Shown piece after piece: positions 1 through 9,800 of a stretch of DNA of 40,521 nt. This DNA comes from an uncultured Verrucomicrobia subdivision 3 bacterium (GTDB lineage: Bacteria; Verrucomicrobiota; Verrucomicrobiia; Limisphaerales; UBA11358). Each line of letters starts with the position of its first letter. Within the stretch, counting starts at the first letter, position 1. Below the pieces are notes generated by a model, which worked only from the letters and a program-made list of their open reading frames with translations, did no database searches and had not been told where the DNA came from. The stretch covers positions 1 through 40,521 of the forward strand of contig CAIXBQ010000088.1 of the NCBI GenBank assembly GCA_903917705.1, in the 5' to 3' direction. The position numbers and the translations under genes are program-made.

Positions 1-188
1 CAACGGTGTTAATAGACCGCACGAAAAAGGATATGAAAACAGGCCCGCAAACGAGCTTGGAGCCGCCAACCGCGCGTCGGTGTTCGCGGGGTTTGCCTGA
101 GTCTCTTTTGTGGTAAAAACCCTGTAAACACGCGTTAAAACTCAACAAATACGCTTGACACGGCTGAGGTCGCCGAAAATTGATCTCA
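1..188. other. Intergenic region upstream of the transposase
   Basis: No gene is supported here. A TTGACA hexamer lies at 155-160, but the sequence at the matching -10 distance is poor, so it is only a weak promoter candidate for the transposase. I looked for the left terminal inverted repeat of the insertion sequence and could not define one convincingly. Confidence 0.4.
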
Positions 189-1442
189 ATGAATGTTACT
201 ACCGCAAACACCACCGTGAATGCCGCTTTTTTTCAACCCATCGCCGGCCTGGCCAGCCGGAGTTCCCATGCCCGAACATGCCCGGATTTTTCCGATGACG
301 ATTATCTCCAGTGCGGTCTCTTGCGCGTGCTGGAATCTTCTACCAGTGGCCGCGCCTTTCTCCAGGAACACGGGGCGCGATTGAATAACAGTCCCAGTCA
401 GGGCAATTATTTTGCCACGCTCCATAGTCACCGCCGGGGGGCGGTGCTGGCAGACGTGAATCAGGCTCTGCGGATCATGGCCAATCAAGCCCTGCCGGAC
501 CGGCTGTCGGGAATTTCCGAATTGGCCGCGTATGAGGTCTTTGCCATGGATGGCCACTGGCACAAGGCAGCGAGTCATGATCCCCGGCACCATGGCGTGA
601 AAATGGCCGTGGGCCATTTTTACACTCTGAACCTGCGCACGCATACTTTGCGCCAACTGGCGGTGGGCGAAGGGGCGCATGAACACGATGTCTCCGTGCT
701 CAAGCGACTGACGCCCCGGGGCCTGCGGCAGGAGGTTCCGAAAGGTCGGCGGACGCTGATGATTTACGACCGGGCGGGCATTGATTTCGACTACTGGAAG
801 CGGTGCCGGCACGAATGCGCGGTCTATTTCCTGAGCCGCACCAAGTCAAACACGGTGCTGTCCTGGGAGGAGCGCCGGATGTGGGACGTGTCCGACCCGC
901 GCAATCGCGGCGTGCAGGAAGATATGCGGGTCAAAACCCGCGACGGCCACAGTCTGCGCCTGATCGGCTATATCGACCCGGTGGCCGGCAAGGCTTATGA
1001 GTTTCTGACCAACGAGCCGGATCTGCCGCCGGGCGTGCTCGCCGAACTCTATCGCCGCCGCTGGGACGTGGAGAAGGTTTTCGATGAACTGAAGAACAAG
1101 CTGGGCGAAAAGAAGGCCTGGGCCACGAGTTTGGCAGCCAAGCAGGCGCAGGCGCATTTTTTGACGATCACTCACAATTTGCTGTTGCTGTATGAACAGG
1201 CACTCGCAGTGCGGCACGAGGTGCAGAACCAGGCCGAAGACCAACGTCGCAGCGAGCGGATGAAAGAGCATCAGCAAATCGCCAGAAAAAAGGGCCAGCC
1301 ACTCTCCACGCTGCTATCCCGAGCCTTGAGCGCCACTCAGCGCAGCGTAAAGTTCATCCGCTGGTTACGCGAAGCTCTCCGCTACCAACTCGCGGAAACC
1401 ACCGCTGTGCTCCGCCTGAAGCATCTCTATGCCACCTTATGA
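189..1442 (+). CDS. IS4-family DDE transposase
   Basis: This 417-residue protein is a transposase that would cut and move its own insertion sequence. The DDE acidic residues appear as D121 in an AMDGH context and D194 in YDRAG. The IS4 signature Y-(2)-R-(3)-E-(6)-K is exact at Y288, R291, E295 and K302. I chose the ATG at 189 over an in-frame TTG nine bases earlier. The length is normal for IS4 transposases and no frameshift is visible, so the protein may be active. Clear terminal inverted repeats were not found, so the limits of the element are open. It sits at the edge of the EPS locus and has no evident role in it. Confidence 0.85.
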   Translation: MNVTTANTTVNAAFFQPIAGLASRSSHARTCPDFSDDDYLQCGLLRVLESSTSGRAFLQEHGARLNNSPSQGNYFATLHSHRRGAVLADVNQALRIMANQALPDRLSGISELAAYEVFAMDGHWHKAASHDPRHHGVKMAVGHFYTLNLRTHTLRQLAVGEGAHEHDVSVLKRLTPRGLRQEVPKGRRTLMIYDRAGIDFDYWKRCRHECAVYFLSRTKSNTVLSWEERRMWDVSDPRNRGVQEDMRVKTRDGHSLRLIGYIDPVAGKAYEFLTNEPDLPPGVLAELYRRRWDVEKVFDELKNKLGEKKAWATSLAAKQAQAHFLTITHNLLLLYEQALAVRHEVQNQAEDQRRSERMKEHQQIARKKGQPLSTLLSRALSATQRSVKFIRWLREALRYQLAETTAVLRLKHLYATL

Positions 1443-1711
1443 CTTATCAACCTGTCCACCAATGTGTTGAATATCTAAATCAATTTTTGCGCCGGCCGAA
1501 CTACGCCGACGTCGCAGAAAAACTGCACATCGCCGACCGCCTGACCGCCGCGCGTAACACCCTGGAGGCGGTCGCGTCACCGGGCTATCCGCAGCAGCTC
1601 GCCGGCACGCTCGGAGCCGAGCCGATTGAGAACTACACGGGCGCGGACAGAAAAGGGATGATGGGACTGACACCCCCACATCGGACGCCAGAAATTTCGC
1701 CGCTTAGTTAA
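1439..1711 (+). pseudogene. Coding remnant of unknown origin
   Basis: An open frame of 90 codons overlaps the end of the transposase by four bases and runs into the 3' end of the opposite glycosyltransferase gene. From about residue 17 onward its composition looks protein-like, with an ADRLTAARNTLEAV helix and a GADRKGMMGLTP tail. I do not recognise the family. The likeliest explanation is the 3' fragment of a gene broken by the insertion sequence, or a piece of the mobile element itself. Chance coding is also possible. Confidence 0.25.
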
Positions 1712-2438
1712 TCTGTTCAGCTACTTTGTATTTGAACATCCGCTTTTTCATCCAGCGCACGGCAAGCAGATCATAAAAAGACGCAAACAGCCGGTTCCAC
1801 ACCCCGTAATTGCTCTGACCGGCGTAGCGCGGATTGTTACTCACCTCGATTTCGGTGACCGTATGGCCTTCGATCTTGAACAGCGTCGGCAGGAAGCGGT
1901 GCATCCCCTTGAAGAATTTCAGGTTCTCAATGCACTCGCGTTTGAAGGCGCGGTAGGTGCAGCCCGCGTCCGAGATCTTTTCACCGGACAATTTATTGCG
2001 CACGGCATTGGCGATCCGCGATGACGCCACACGAATAAAGTGGTCACCCTCGCCGCGCACTTTCACCCGCGTGCCGCAGACACAGTCGAAGTGTTTCAGC
2101 GCTTCCAGAAATTTCGGCAGATCCTTCGGATCGTTCTGCAAATCGGCGTCGAGCGTAAACAAATACCTCCCGCGCGCGGCTTTCAGCCCCGCAAAGCTCG
2201 CGGCGCTCTCGCCGCAATTGAACGCAAATTTCTGCACGCGGATGTGCGGGTCGGCGGCCGCGAGTTCCTTCAAGATCACCCACGACTGGTCCTTGCTGCA
2301 ATCGTCCGTGATGACGACCTCATAAGCGATCTGCAACGGCTCGACCGCCGCGCGGATAGCTTTGATCAGTTCACGCAGGTTGCCTTCCTCGTTGTAACAG
2401 GGAATAACGAGGCTGATTTCTGGATTTTCTACATTCAT
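1704..2438 (-). CDS. Family 2 glycosyltransferase (DPM1/GtrB-like)
   Basis: This 244-residue GT-A glycosyltransferase resembles enzymes that move a sugar from a nucleotide donor to a polyprenyl phosphate. An IPCYNEE start, a DDCSKD nucleotide-binding motif (45-50) and a DADLQNDP metal-binding motif (97-104) are all present, as is the SDAGCTYRAF stretch common in this subgroup. Unlike ArnC or GtrB it lacks the two C-terminal membrane helices, so it should be soluble or only peripherally bound. It lies downstream of the aminotransferase and the oxidoreductase, with a terminator-like hairpin between. That suggests it uses or transfers the sugar they make, but the substrate cannot be read from sequence. 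Confidence 0.85.
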   Translation of the reverse strand: MNVENPEISLVIPCYNEEGNLRELIKAIRAAVEPLQIAYEVVITDDCSKDQSWVILKELAAADPHIRVQKFAFNCGESAASFAGLKAARGRYLFTLDADLQNDPKDLPKFLEALKHFDCVCGTRVKVRGEGDHFIRVASSRIANAVRNKLSGEKISDAGCTYRAFKRECIENLKFFKGMHRFLPTLFKIEGHTVTEIEVSNNPRYAGQSNYGVWNRLFASFYDLLAVRWMKKRMFKYKVAEQIN

Positions 2439-2503
2439 CGGCCAAATATAAAACCATGAATTCCATGAACTGGCACGAATTTCTTTTGGGCCGATCGAAA
2501 CAC

Positions 2504-2535
2504 AAAACCCCCGCCCATTTCCGAGCGAGGGTTTT
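2504..2535 (-). terminator. Rho-independent terminator
   Basis: An inverted repeat pairs AAAACCC-type and GGGTTTT-type arms with a G/C-rich inner stem. It lies just past the aminotransferase stop at 2552 and before the GT2 start. The T-rich arm follows the stem on the minus strand, and the symmetry would let it work in both directions. It probably ends the oxidoreductase-aminotransferase transcript at least in part. Confidence 0.55.
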
Positions 2536-2551
2536 AGATTAAAACTTCAGA

Positions 2552-3640
2552 CTATTTTTTCCCGTAGAATTCCGCAATCGCGTCGCACACCTTGTCCGCC
2601 GCGTCGAGGCCCATCTCACCATGAATCGGCAGGGAGAGGATTTCTTTCACGGCTTTTTCGGTCTGCGGCAGTTTCGGAATGTAAGGGAACAGGCCGACGA
2701 CCGCCGGCTGCAGGTGGTTCGGCTTGGGATAGTGGACGCCGGTCTCGATATTTTTCTCTTTGAGAAATTTCTGAAGATCATCGCGACGATCGCAGCGGGT
2801 GACATACATGTGATACACCGGTGTGGCCCATTCTTTAGTTATGGGCGTCTGCACGATGCCTTTGAGACGTTCGCCGTAACGCGCGGCGATCTTGCGGCGG
2901 TTTTCGTTGAAGCCGTCGAGGTGCTTCAGCATCACGCGGCCGATGGCGGCGTTGATTTCGTTGAAACGCACGTTGTAGCCGGTGAATTCGTGATCGTATT
3001 TTCCCTGGCGACCATGATTGCGCAACATGCGCAAGCGGTCCGCGTAATCAATTTTGTTCGTCGTGATGCAACCGCCGTCGCCGAGGACGGTGAGGTTCTT
3101 CGACGGGAAAAAACTGAACGCGCCGAAGTCGCCCATGCTGCCGACGGTCCTGCCTTTGTATTTCGCGCCCTGCGCCTGCGCGCAATCTTCGATGACCCAG
3201 AGATTGTTTTTCTTTGCGATGGCAAGCAAGCGGTCGTTGTCGATCGGATGGCCGTAAAGATGCACGCCGATAATACCGACGGTCCGAGGCGTGATGAGCG
3301 ACTCGACGTGCGCCAGATCCATGACGAACGTGTCGTCAATGTCCGCGAACACGGGCTTCGCGCCGAGATGAATCAGCGGCTCCATACTCGGAAACGCCGT
3401 GTGGCTGGGCACGATGATTTCGTCGCCCGGCCCGATGCCTTGCAATTGGTGCAAACAATACACGATCATGGTCCACGAACTCCCGAGGACGCATTGCGCG
3501 GTGCCGGTATGGGCGGCGAGCTCGGCTTCAAACGCGGTGGATTCTTTGCCGAGGATGTATTGGCCGGAGCGGATGGCGCGCAGGGCGGCTTCCTCGACTT
3601 CCGGGTTCACGAAACATTTTGATAACGGGATTTTGCTCAT
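2552..3640 (-). CDS. DegT/DnrJ/EryC1/StrS sugar aminotransferase
   Basis: This 362-residue PLP enzyme adds an amino group to a nucleotide-linked keto sugar. The PLP lysine is K181 in FFPSKNL, followed by the G-rich DGGC turn, and D152 in the ED-C-AQAQGA motif contacts the PLP ring. The frame stays open upstream, but I chose the ATG at 3640 because the protein then begins with the usual MSKIPLSKCF-type N terminus and lies five bases after the oxidoreductase stop. The oxidoreductase and aminotransferase pair resembles the WlbA/WbpB plus WbpE type of C3-amination pathway. The actual sugar is unknown. Confidence 0.9.
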   Translation of the reverse strand: MSKIPLSKCFVNPEVEEAALRAIRSGQYILGKESTAFEAELAAHTGTAQCVLGSSWTMIVYCLHQLQGIGPGDEIIVPSHTAFPSMEPLIHLGAKPVFADIDDTFVMDLAHVESLITPRTVGIIGVHLYGHPIDNDRLLAIAKKNNLWVIEDCAQAQGAKYKGRTVGSMGDFGAFSFFPSKNLTVLGDGGCITTNKIDYADRLRMLRNHGRQGKYDHEFTGYNVRFNEINAAIGRVMLKHLDGFNENRRKIAARYGERLKGIVQTPITKEWATPVYHMYVTRCDRRDDLQKFLKEKNIETGVHYPKPNHLQPAVVGLFPYIPKLPQTEKAVKEILSLPIHGEMGLDAADKVCDAIAEFYGKK

Positions 3641-3645
3641 AAATT

Positions 3646-4632
3646 TTAGAGGGACACGGTTTTGCCAGTCTTCACGGATTCCAGGGCGGCATTCAGCACA
3701 CGGACGGAATCGTAACCGGACCACGCATCAGCGCGCGGGGTGGCGCGGGTCTTGATCGAGTCGACGAAGGCGCGCAGCTCCGCCAACAACGGCTCCTCCG
3801 GCGGCGTTTCAATCTGGGTCACGACCCCTTCGGTCGCCTTGAAATCATTCCCGCCGGCGGCGATGTGCACGTTCGCGTAGGTTTTGATTTTGTATTGCGC
3901 GACGTTGTAATCGCACACCGCACTCAACTTGTCGCCGCAGACGATAACCTCACGGAATTTTCCGGGAATAAAATATTCCGTCTCCACGGTCGCCCAGGTT
4001 TTGCCGTGCGGCGTGTCATATTCGAGCGAAACGAACGAGACGTCATCCAGACCGCGCCCCATGAAATCATGGTGAATCGCCAAAACGCTTTTCGGCAGCG
4101 CGCCGAGAATAAAATTGAACAAGTCCACGAAATGGATGCCGTCAGCAAACATCACACCACTGTCGTTGCGCGGACGCTTGAAACCGCCAAAGTGGCCACG
4201 AATCATGTTCACCCGGCCAAACTCGCCACCCTGCACCGCGTCGCGCAGCCACAAGGTCGCCGGATCGAAACGCAGAATATGGCCAACCTGTAAAATCCTG
4301 CCGCGTTTGCCGGCGATTTCCGCAAGTTGTTTTGCTTCGTCATTGGAAAGCGTCAGCGGCTTTTCAACAAACACATCCTTGCCGGCTTCGAGAAATTCCC
4401 TGCACAGCGGAAAATGCGTCTGCGCCGGCGTGACGACAACCACGCCATCCACTTTGCCGATGAAATCCTTGTAATTGGACGTGAGGCGTTCGGCGGGAAG
4501 GCCGAGTTTGCGCGCCGGCTCGAGCTGTTTCTCGCTGATTTCGGCGACATACAATTCGATGGGCAGGTTGTTCAGATTGCGCAGATGATTCGCGCCCCAG
4601 CGGCCCAAACCCAAAAGTAAAACTTTGGTCAT
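3646..4632 (-). CDS. Gfo/Idh/MocA-family sugar oxidoreductase
   Basis: This 328-residue NAD(P)-dependent dehydrogenase probably oxidises a nucleotide sugar to the keto form used by the next gene's aminotransferase. The Rossmann motif GLGRWGANH is at residues 8-16, the family's EKP motif at 90-92, and the substrate-site pattern D164, H167, D170 fits the Gfo/Idh/MocA catalytic region. The length is normal. It is first of a two-gene unit with a five-base gap to the aminotransferase. By analogy with WlbA/WbpB the product could be a 3-keto UDP-sugar, but that is inference. Confidence 0.88.
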   Translation of the reverse strand: MTKVLLLGLGRWGANHLRNLNNLPIELYVAEISEKQLEPARKLGLPAERLTSNYKDFIGKVDGVVVVTPAQTHFPLCREFLEAGKDVFVEKPLTLSNDEAKQLAEIAGKRGRILQVGHILRFDPATLWLRDAVQGGEFGRVNMIRGHFGGFKRPRNDSGVMFADGIHFVDLFNFILGALPKSVLAIHHDFMGRGLDDVSFVSLEYDTPHGKTWATVETEYFIPGKFREVIVCGDKLSAVCDYNVAQYKIKTYANVHIAAGGNDFKATEGVVTQIETPPEEPLLAELRAFVDSIKTRATPRADAWSGYDSVRVLNAALESVKTGKTVSL

Positions 4633-4699
4633 TTGGAAATCTTAGTTATTTTCTCGCGCCAGCCAAGAAAATCCTTTAGTCAAAGCACATCCCCTCCGG

Positions 4700-5740
4700 T
4701 CAGGGTTTTGACCCGGACCAGGCGGGCAAATCAGCGCGGTTCACCACCCACGGATGATGGAGCAAGGCAACAACGTTTTGGTTGGTGGTCAAACCCCACT
4801 TGACGCTCCAAGCCTGAAAAAAAACCGCCTGGGGAAAATGCTTTTCAACGCCATCCATAAACCGGAGATAATTATAGTCACCCGGCGGATGAAATGGACC
4901 GTGCGGGCCAAATTCGGAAAAACCGAACGGCTTGGGCAGGCGCAGCAATTCCGCCGTACCGGCAATATGCTGGGCATCCACGAAATCGGTATAGGCGTCC
5001 ACGCCCACCAAGTCAACATAGCCGTCGCCGGGATAAAAATCCGCCGTGCGCCCACCGGTGTTGGCGGCGTAAATCCACAACAAGTTGTCCAATTTTTTCT
5101 GCACCGTAAAATAATCAAACATCTGCCGCCAGAGCGCGATGAAGACCGCCGGCTTTTTGGCGCCCCACCAGAACCACCCGCCGTTCATTTCATGGAATGG
5201 CCGCCACAGCACCACCACGCCGGCGGCGCGGAGCTGTTGCAGGCCGGCGGCCTCGTCATCCAGTTCGCGCAGCCAGACGGCGTGAGCCGGCGACTTCGGA
5301 TCCAGCAGGGGCGAGATATCCACGCCCTTGTCGCGCAAGCCGCCGACGGGAGAATTGGTGCGGAGCGGGTTAAAAAAATGCGCGGTGATCGTGACCAGCC
5401 CGCCGCTTCGCCATTGCTCCAGCGCGGCGGCGTTTGGCTCGGCGGCAGCGATGCGGCCGTCGTGCCAGTCCGCGTAATCCACGCCGAGGATGGCCGGGGT
5501 GCTGCCGGTGCGCTGTTGAATTTGGCCGAAAACTCTTTCCGTGCTGCTGCGGGCGTTTGTCCCGAAATCGGTAAACTGGCCAGACAACAATCGTTTCTCG
5601 CTGCGGCCCTGCAAACCTTGGATGAATTTCAAAACCGCCTGCGCGGCGGGGCTGGCGTTGGTGTTCGCGGGGGGTTGGCGGCCATCCGCCAGCACATTGA
5701 AGGCAAAGCCCCAAATCAACCACGCGCCGGAAAGTCTCAT
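4700..5740 (-). CDS. Glycoside hydrolase family 26 (mannanase-like), secreted
   Basis: This is a retaining GH26 hydrolase of about 346 residues. The acid/base E184 is in WRPFHEMNGGWFWWG and the nucleophile E276 is in FSEFG, both hallmarks of the family. A short hydrophobic signal peptide (residues 3-19) sends it out of the cytoplasm. I prefer the ATG at 5740. A GTG at 5779 would overlap the export-protein stop as GTGA and add 13 residues, so translational coupling from that start is possible. GH26 enzymes mostly cut beta-1,4-mannan, though some act on other beta-glucans. Its position after the export genes suggests that it trims or releases the exported polysaccharide. Confidence 0.85.
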   Translation of the reverse strand: MRLSGAWLIWGFAFNVLADGRQPPANTNASPAAQAVLKFIQGLQGRSEKRLLSGQFTDFGTNARSSTERVFGQIQQRTGSTPAILGVDYADWHDGRIAAAEPNAAALEQWRSGGLVTITAHFFNPLRTNSPVGGLRDKGVDISPLLDPKSPAHAVWLRELDDEAAGLQQLRAAGVVVLWRPFHEMNGGWFWWGAKKPAVFIALWRQMFDYFTVQKKLDNLLWIYAANTGGRTADFYPGDGYVDLVGVDAYTDFVDAQHIAGTAELLRLPKPFGFSEFGPHGPFHPPGDYNYLRFMDGVEKHFPQAVFFQAWSVKWGLTTNQNVVALLHHPWVVNRADLPAWSGSKP

Positions 5741-5775
5741 AGCAGTATTCAAGCCTGTTGCTGGCGTCTCTCGCC

Positions 5776-6831
5776 TCACGGCCCGACGTTTACGCCCACA
5801 CCAACCTTTTGCGTGGAGCCGCCAGCGCGCAAGCCTTCGTTTGCCGCGACGGTGCGCACGAAGGTTTGCAGAACGAGCTGCCCCACTTTCTGCAGCATTT
5901 GCAGCGGCTCGTCAGGCACATAGACTATGTCGCGAGGTTGCAAGCGCACTTCCGTGGCTTTGCCCCTGAGGATTTCCTGCCAGTTCACCACGGCGTAATG
6001 CGGATCGGTAAGCGACCCGCGCACAATCACCACCTGTCGTGGAAACGCATTGGGCAACAACCCGCCCGCCGTGGCGATGGCCGAGCTTAAGGTAACCTGG
6101 TCTTTGAACACCACCGCACGCGGCTGGCTCACCGCGCCGAGAACGTAAACTTCCGTCTCCGAGGCCGAGGGCAGGAATACAAAATCATCCGGTTCCAGAT
6201 AGATGTTCTGCGACATGTCGCCATCGTAGATTAGCCGCTTGAAATCCACCGGCAGAAATTTCCCGCCGCGCATCACAAAACTATGGTGCAGATCGGCCAA
6301 TTCCTCGGTCGTGCCAGTAAACGCCGACGTGGCCAGTCCGCCCGCACGGCTGATGCTCTCGATGAGTGTAGTCGGCGCGTTGAGTGAGTAGATGCCCGGC
6401 GTAACCACGCAGCCCAGCATCCACACGCGGCGACTGTAAACCTCACGCAAGGTCACCGACACGCGCGGGTGGTTCACATATTTTCCCATCTCACGTGATA
6501 GCAAATCGCGCGTTTGCCGGAGGGTCAGGCCCCACACGTCGAGACCCGGCAACAGTTCAAAGTAAATTTTCCCATCCGGTCCAACGAGCGCGGGGGTCGG
6601 CGGATCGGTACTGCCGAGCAGATCAATTTCAAGTTTGTCGCCAGGCCCGAGGCGGAATTCATTGGTCGAGGGCCGCAGCCAGGCCGGGTCGATCGGGTTG
6701 GCGGATGGGTTGCCTTCCTGCAGCGTCTCCTGGCGCGGATCAAACCTTGGTCCGTGGCCAATGTTTTTGCAGCCGGCCAAAACCACCAGTCCGGCAGCGA
6801 GAAAAAACAATTGAAGGCACGGGCGGTTCAT
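5776..6831 (-). CDS. Polysaccharide export lipoprotein (Wza/SLBB type)
   Basis: This 351-residue outer-membrane export protein has a lipoprotein signal ending in LAG-C21. The Poly_export domain (about residues 55-130, starting at RLGPGDKLEID) is followed by two SLBB-type repeats beginning near VWMLGCVV and VYVLGAV. This is the Wza architecture, which forms the outer-membrane channel for capsule or EPS. It starts 18 bases after the stop of the large fusion gene. It is clearly paralogous to the last third of that fusion: both share VYVLGAV, GG-LP-AF and a late KDI/RDI-IYV pattern. Confidence 0.9.
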   Translation of the reverse strand: MNRPCLQLFFLAAGLVVLAGCKNIGHGPRFDPRQETLQEGNPSANPIDPAWLRPSTNEFRLGPGDKLEIDLLGSTDPPTPALVGPDGKIYFELLPGLDVWGLTLRQTRDLLSREMGKYVNHPRVSVTLREVYSRRVWMLGCVVTPGIYSLNAPTTLIESISRAGGLATSAFTGTTEELADLHHSFVMRGGKFLPVDFKRLIYDGDMSQNIYLEPDDFVFLPSASETEVYVLGAVSQPRAVVFKDQVTLSSAIATAGGLLPNAFPRQVVIVRGSLTDPHYAVVNWQEILRGKATEVRLQPRDIVYVPDEPLQMLQKVGQLVLQTFVRTVAANEGLRAGGSTQKVGVGVNVGP

Positions 6832-6849
6832 GGGTGGTGGTGGCGGCGA

Positions 6850-9800
6850 TCAATCGGAAATCAACGGCCGGACGTGGTTGTTCACCCACGCGGAAGTCAT
6901 GGACTGGACAAAGGCATTGATGGCCATTTGCAGCAAGTCGGTGCCTTCCTGCCACGGTTTTTCGGAGACGTAAATGATGTCCTTCGGCTTGAGCGGGAAA
7001 TCTTTTTCTTTGCCGGTCAGAATGGCACCGACGTTAATGACAAACGTCTGCGGTTTGTCGAGCGCCCCCCGCACCACCAGCACGCGCTGCTTGAACGCCG
7101 TCGGCAGAAATCCGCCACGCACCGTCAAAACGCCCATCAGTGTGTTTTCCGACGTAAGCCCCAGCGGGCCGGGACTGGCAACCGCGCCCAGCACATAAAC
7201 TTCGTTCACCGTGCCAGACGGAAAATAAATGTAGTCGCCCGGCTCGATCAAAATATTCTGGCTCAAGTCGCCGTGGTTGAAGAGACGGTCGAAGTCCACC
7301 GGCAGACGTTTACCATCGCGCACGACGAATGCCCGCGCCATGTCGGCCAGCTCCACTGTGTTGTGCTGGAACAATCCCGACGCGATACCGCGCGCTCGCG
7401 CGACCGCCTCCACGATGGTCAGCGGGCGATCCAAAGAGTAGGCCCCGCGATCCATTACCGCACCAAGCACAAAATATTTCTTGCTATGCCACTCCACCGG
7501 CGTCACCACCGTTCGCGCATTGCGGTAATACTTGGACAATTCCGCGTCCAGCCGAGTCCTCATCTGGTCGACCGTCAACCCCGCAACCGGCACGCTTTGC
7601 GCCTCCATGAAGCTGATGCGCCCGTCCGGCCCGATTGGGACATAGTCACGAGACGAGTCCGTCCTCCCATAAATTCGCATGTTGAAAATGTCGCCAGCGC
7701 CAACCGAAAACTTTTTCTGCCAATCCGCAAGATTGGGTTTCAGCGATGAATATGAAATCTCGCCAATAAAAACGTCGTTGGTTGCCGCCGGCACGGCGGA
7801 CGGCGCCCAACAAGCCAGCACCAGCATCGCCAGGCCGAAATGACCAAGGAAGCCCAACCGTGATAACGCTGCCGGCTCGCGGTTCAATACCGCTGCCACA
7901 AGGGCGATCTCGCCGGCGCCGGCTGTTTCAATCGTCCGCGCAAATTCCGCCTGCTGTGATTCGCCGCTGGCCGCAATCCAAATCACCGCCGGCATCAACT
8001 CAGCCGCCAGAACCGCGGCCAGAACCGTCATCGCCGGAAGTTCGATGAGCATTACAAGCGCAGGAATTTGCTGCCAGGCCTCGGATGCCCGTTGCCAGCG
8101 TGCGCGATTTTCAAGCGTCCATGTCCAAGCCTGATCATGGTGCAATTCCAGCGGTGTGCCGGGCCGCTCGCGCAAATGACGCGCCACGAGTTCCGGTGCA
8201 GCCAGCGCTTCCACGAGCGGCAATGAATATATTTCCGCGCTGCCCGTGGGCGCGTTTGTCACCGTCACCAGCGGCAGGCGGCGCTCATGCGCCGCGTCGC
8301 GCAGATGGCGGATGAGGGTGGATTTTCCCTCGCCTGGTTTCGCCGACGTGAACGCCATGACAACCCGGGGTTCGTTCTGCAGATGCAATTGCCGCAGCAG
8401 TTGTGACCAGGCACGGAAACGCCATTGGGCCAAATCCGTTGCCGAAAGATTTATCGTGTCGGGCAGGCGCATGACCACGGCCACACCGGTCGCGCGCTTC
8501 AAATCACCCGCCGAAACGATGCGCAAGTCCATTAGTTCGCGACCGCAAATCCAGAGCAGCATCACCCCTCCCCCAAAGATGAACGCAGCGATGGAACCGA
8601 TGAGGATTTTTTTCCAGCGACTGCTAGTTTCCACCGTGTCCTCGGTCGCCCTGGCGAACAGCCGGTAAAGCCCGGGCGGGTTTTCCTCGTAAATTTGCGC
8701 CTCATGCTGGCGTCCGGCGAGCAGATCGTGGGCGGCCTGCAACGTCTGCTGCCGCGCGGCGATCTGCGCGTAGCGCTGGTTTTTTTCCGGCACGCTCTGG
8801 AGCTTTTCCTGGATGCGTGCATGCAATCCCTCCAACTGCGCAAGCCGTTTCGTCAAACCTTCTTGCTCACCGCGTAAGCCCAACAACTGGACGTAAAGCT
8901 CATTGGCCACGGTGTTGTCCGTGTAACGGAAATTGCCGACACCGTTGCTACCAGTGGCAACCGAGTCAGTAAGCCGTTTTTCCAACGCCGCCACCTTGTC
9001 GAGCGCATCCTTGATAACAGGATTTTCATCGGTATAGGTGATGCGCAAGGACGCCAACTCCTCGCGCGCCTTGCCAAGTTCCATCGCCACAGGACTTTGC
9101 CGACTGAGTTCGTGTTCGACGCTGCCAATGCGAAATTCCACCGTCTTTGATTCCGCGCGCGCCGTTTCCAGTTGCATGTCCAGATCCGAGACCTCGCGCA
9201 GATAAGCCTCCACCTCGCGGTCGGCACCATAAAACTCCGTGCCGCGCGTAAACTCGGTCACCTCCTTGTTAACCGCATCCAAATCAACGTCCGTCTGCTT
9301 GATCTGGTCGCTCAAAAACTTGTGTAATTCGCCCGCCTCGTCAGCCTGCATCTGCGCGGTAAGCTTGACGACCTCGTCCGCATAGAGATTCACGAGATCG
9401 GCTGTCGCTTGCGCGCTGCCCAAACCCTTGAGCGTGATGGTGATGAGGTCGGTGTCACGCTCCGGCTTAACAGCGAGCCGGCCAAGCAATTCCGCGCCAG
9501 TCATGGGTGGACGGGCAAGGCCACCCACGCGGTCGAGCAATTTCGGCGAACGCATCACGCTTGCGATGGTGGCCACCGTGACCTGGCGCGGCTTAAAAGC
9601 GTCACCTAACTGCGACGCGCGTATTGTCGTGCTCACTTCACGGCGAATCAATTGCACGGTTACGCCATAACCCGTCTTGAATTTTAAAAGCCCAAAGGCC
9701 AAAGCCGGCAATAGCAATACCAGCCCCGCCACCGGAAGCCATTTCCAATTCTTCACAACGGCGGCGATGGGGCGCACCAAGTCAAACGGCAACGACAATC

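Noticed and set aside
170..1490. Possible terminal inverted repeat of the insertion sequence (AAAATTGAT near 176 and its complement near 1480)
   Set aside because: Only about nine A/T-rich bases match and the left copy would touch the start codon, so it is probably chance.
4754..5923. Long open frame on the plus strand opposite the GH26 and export genes
   Set aside because: It is a GC-driven shadow of genes with clear catalytic motifs on the minus strand, and its own sequence has no recognisable domain.
6514..7749. 411-codon plus-strand frame opposite the SLBB proteins
   Set aside because: Rich in Arg, His and Gln with no motif, and fully covered by two genuine export genes on the other strand.
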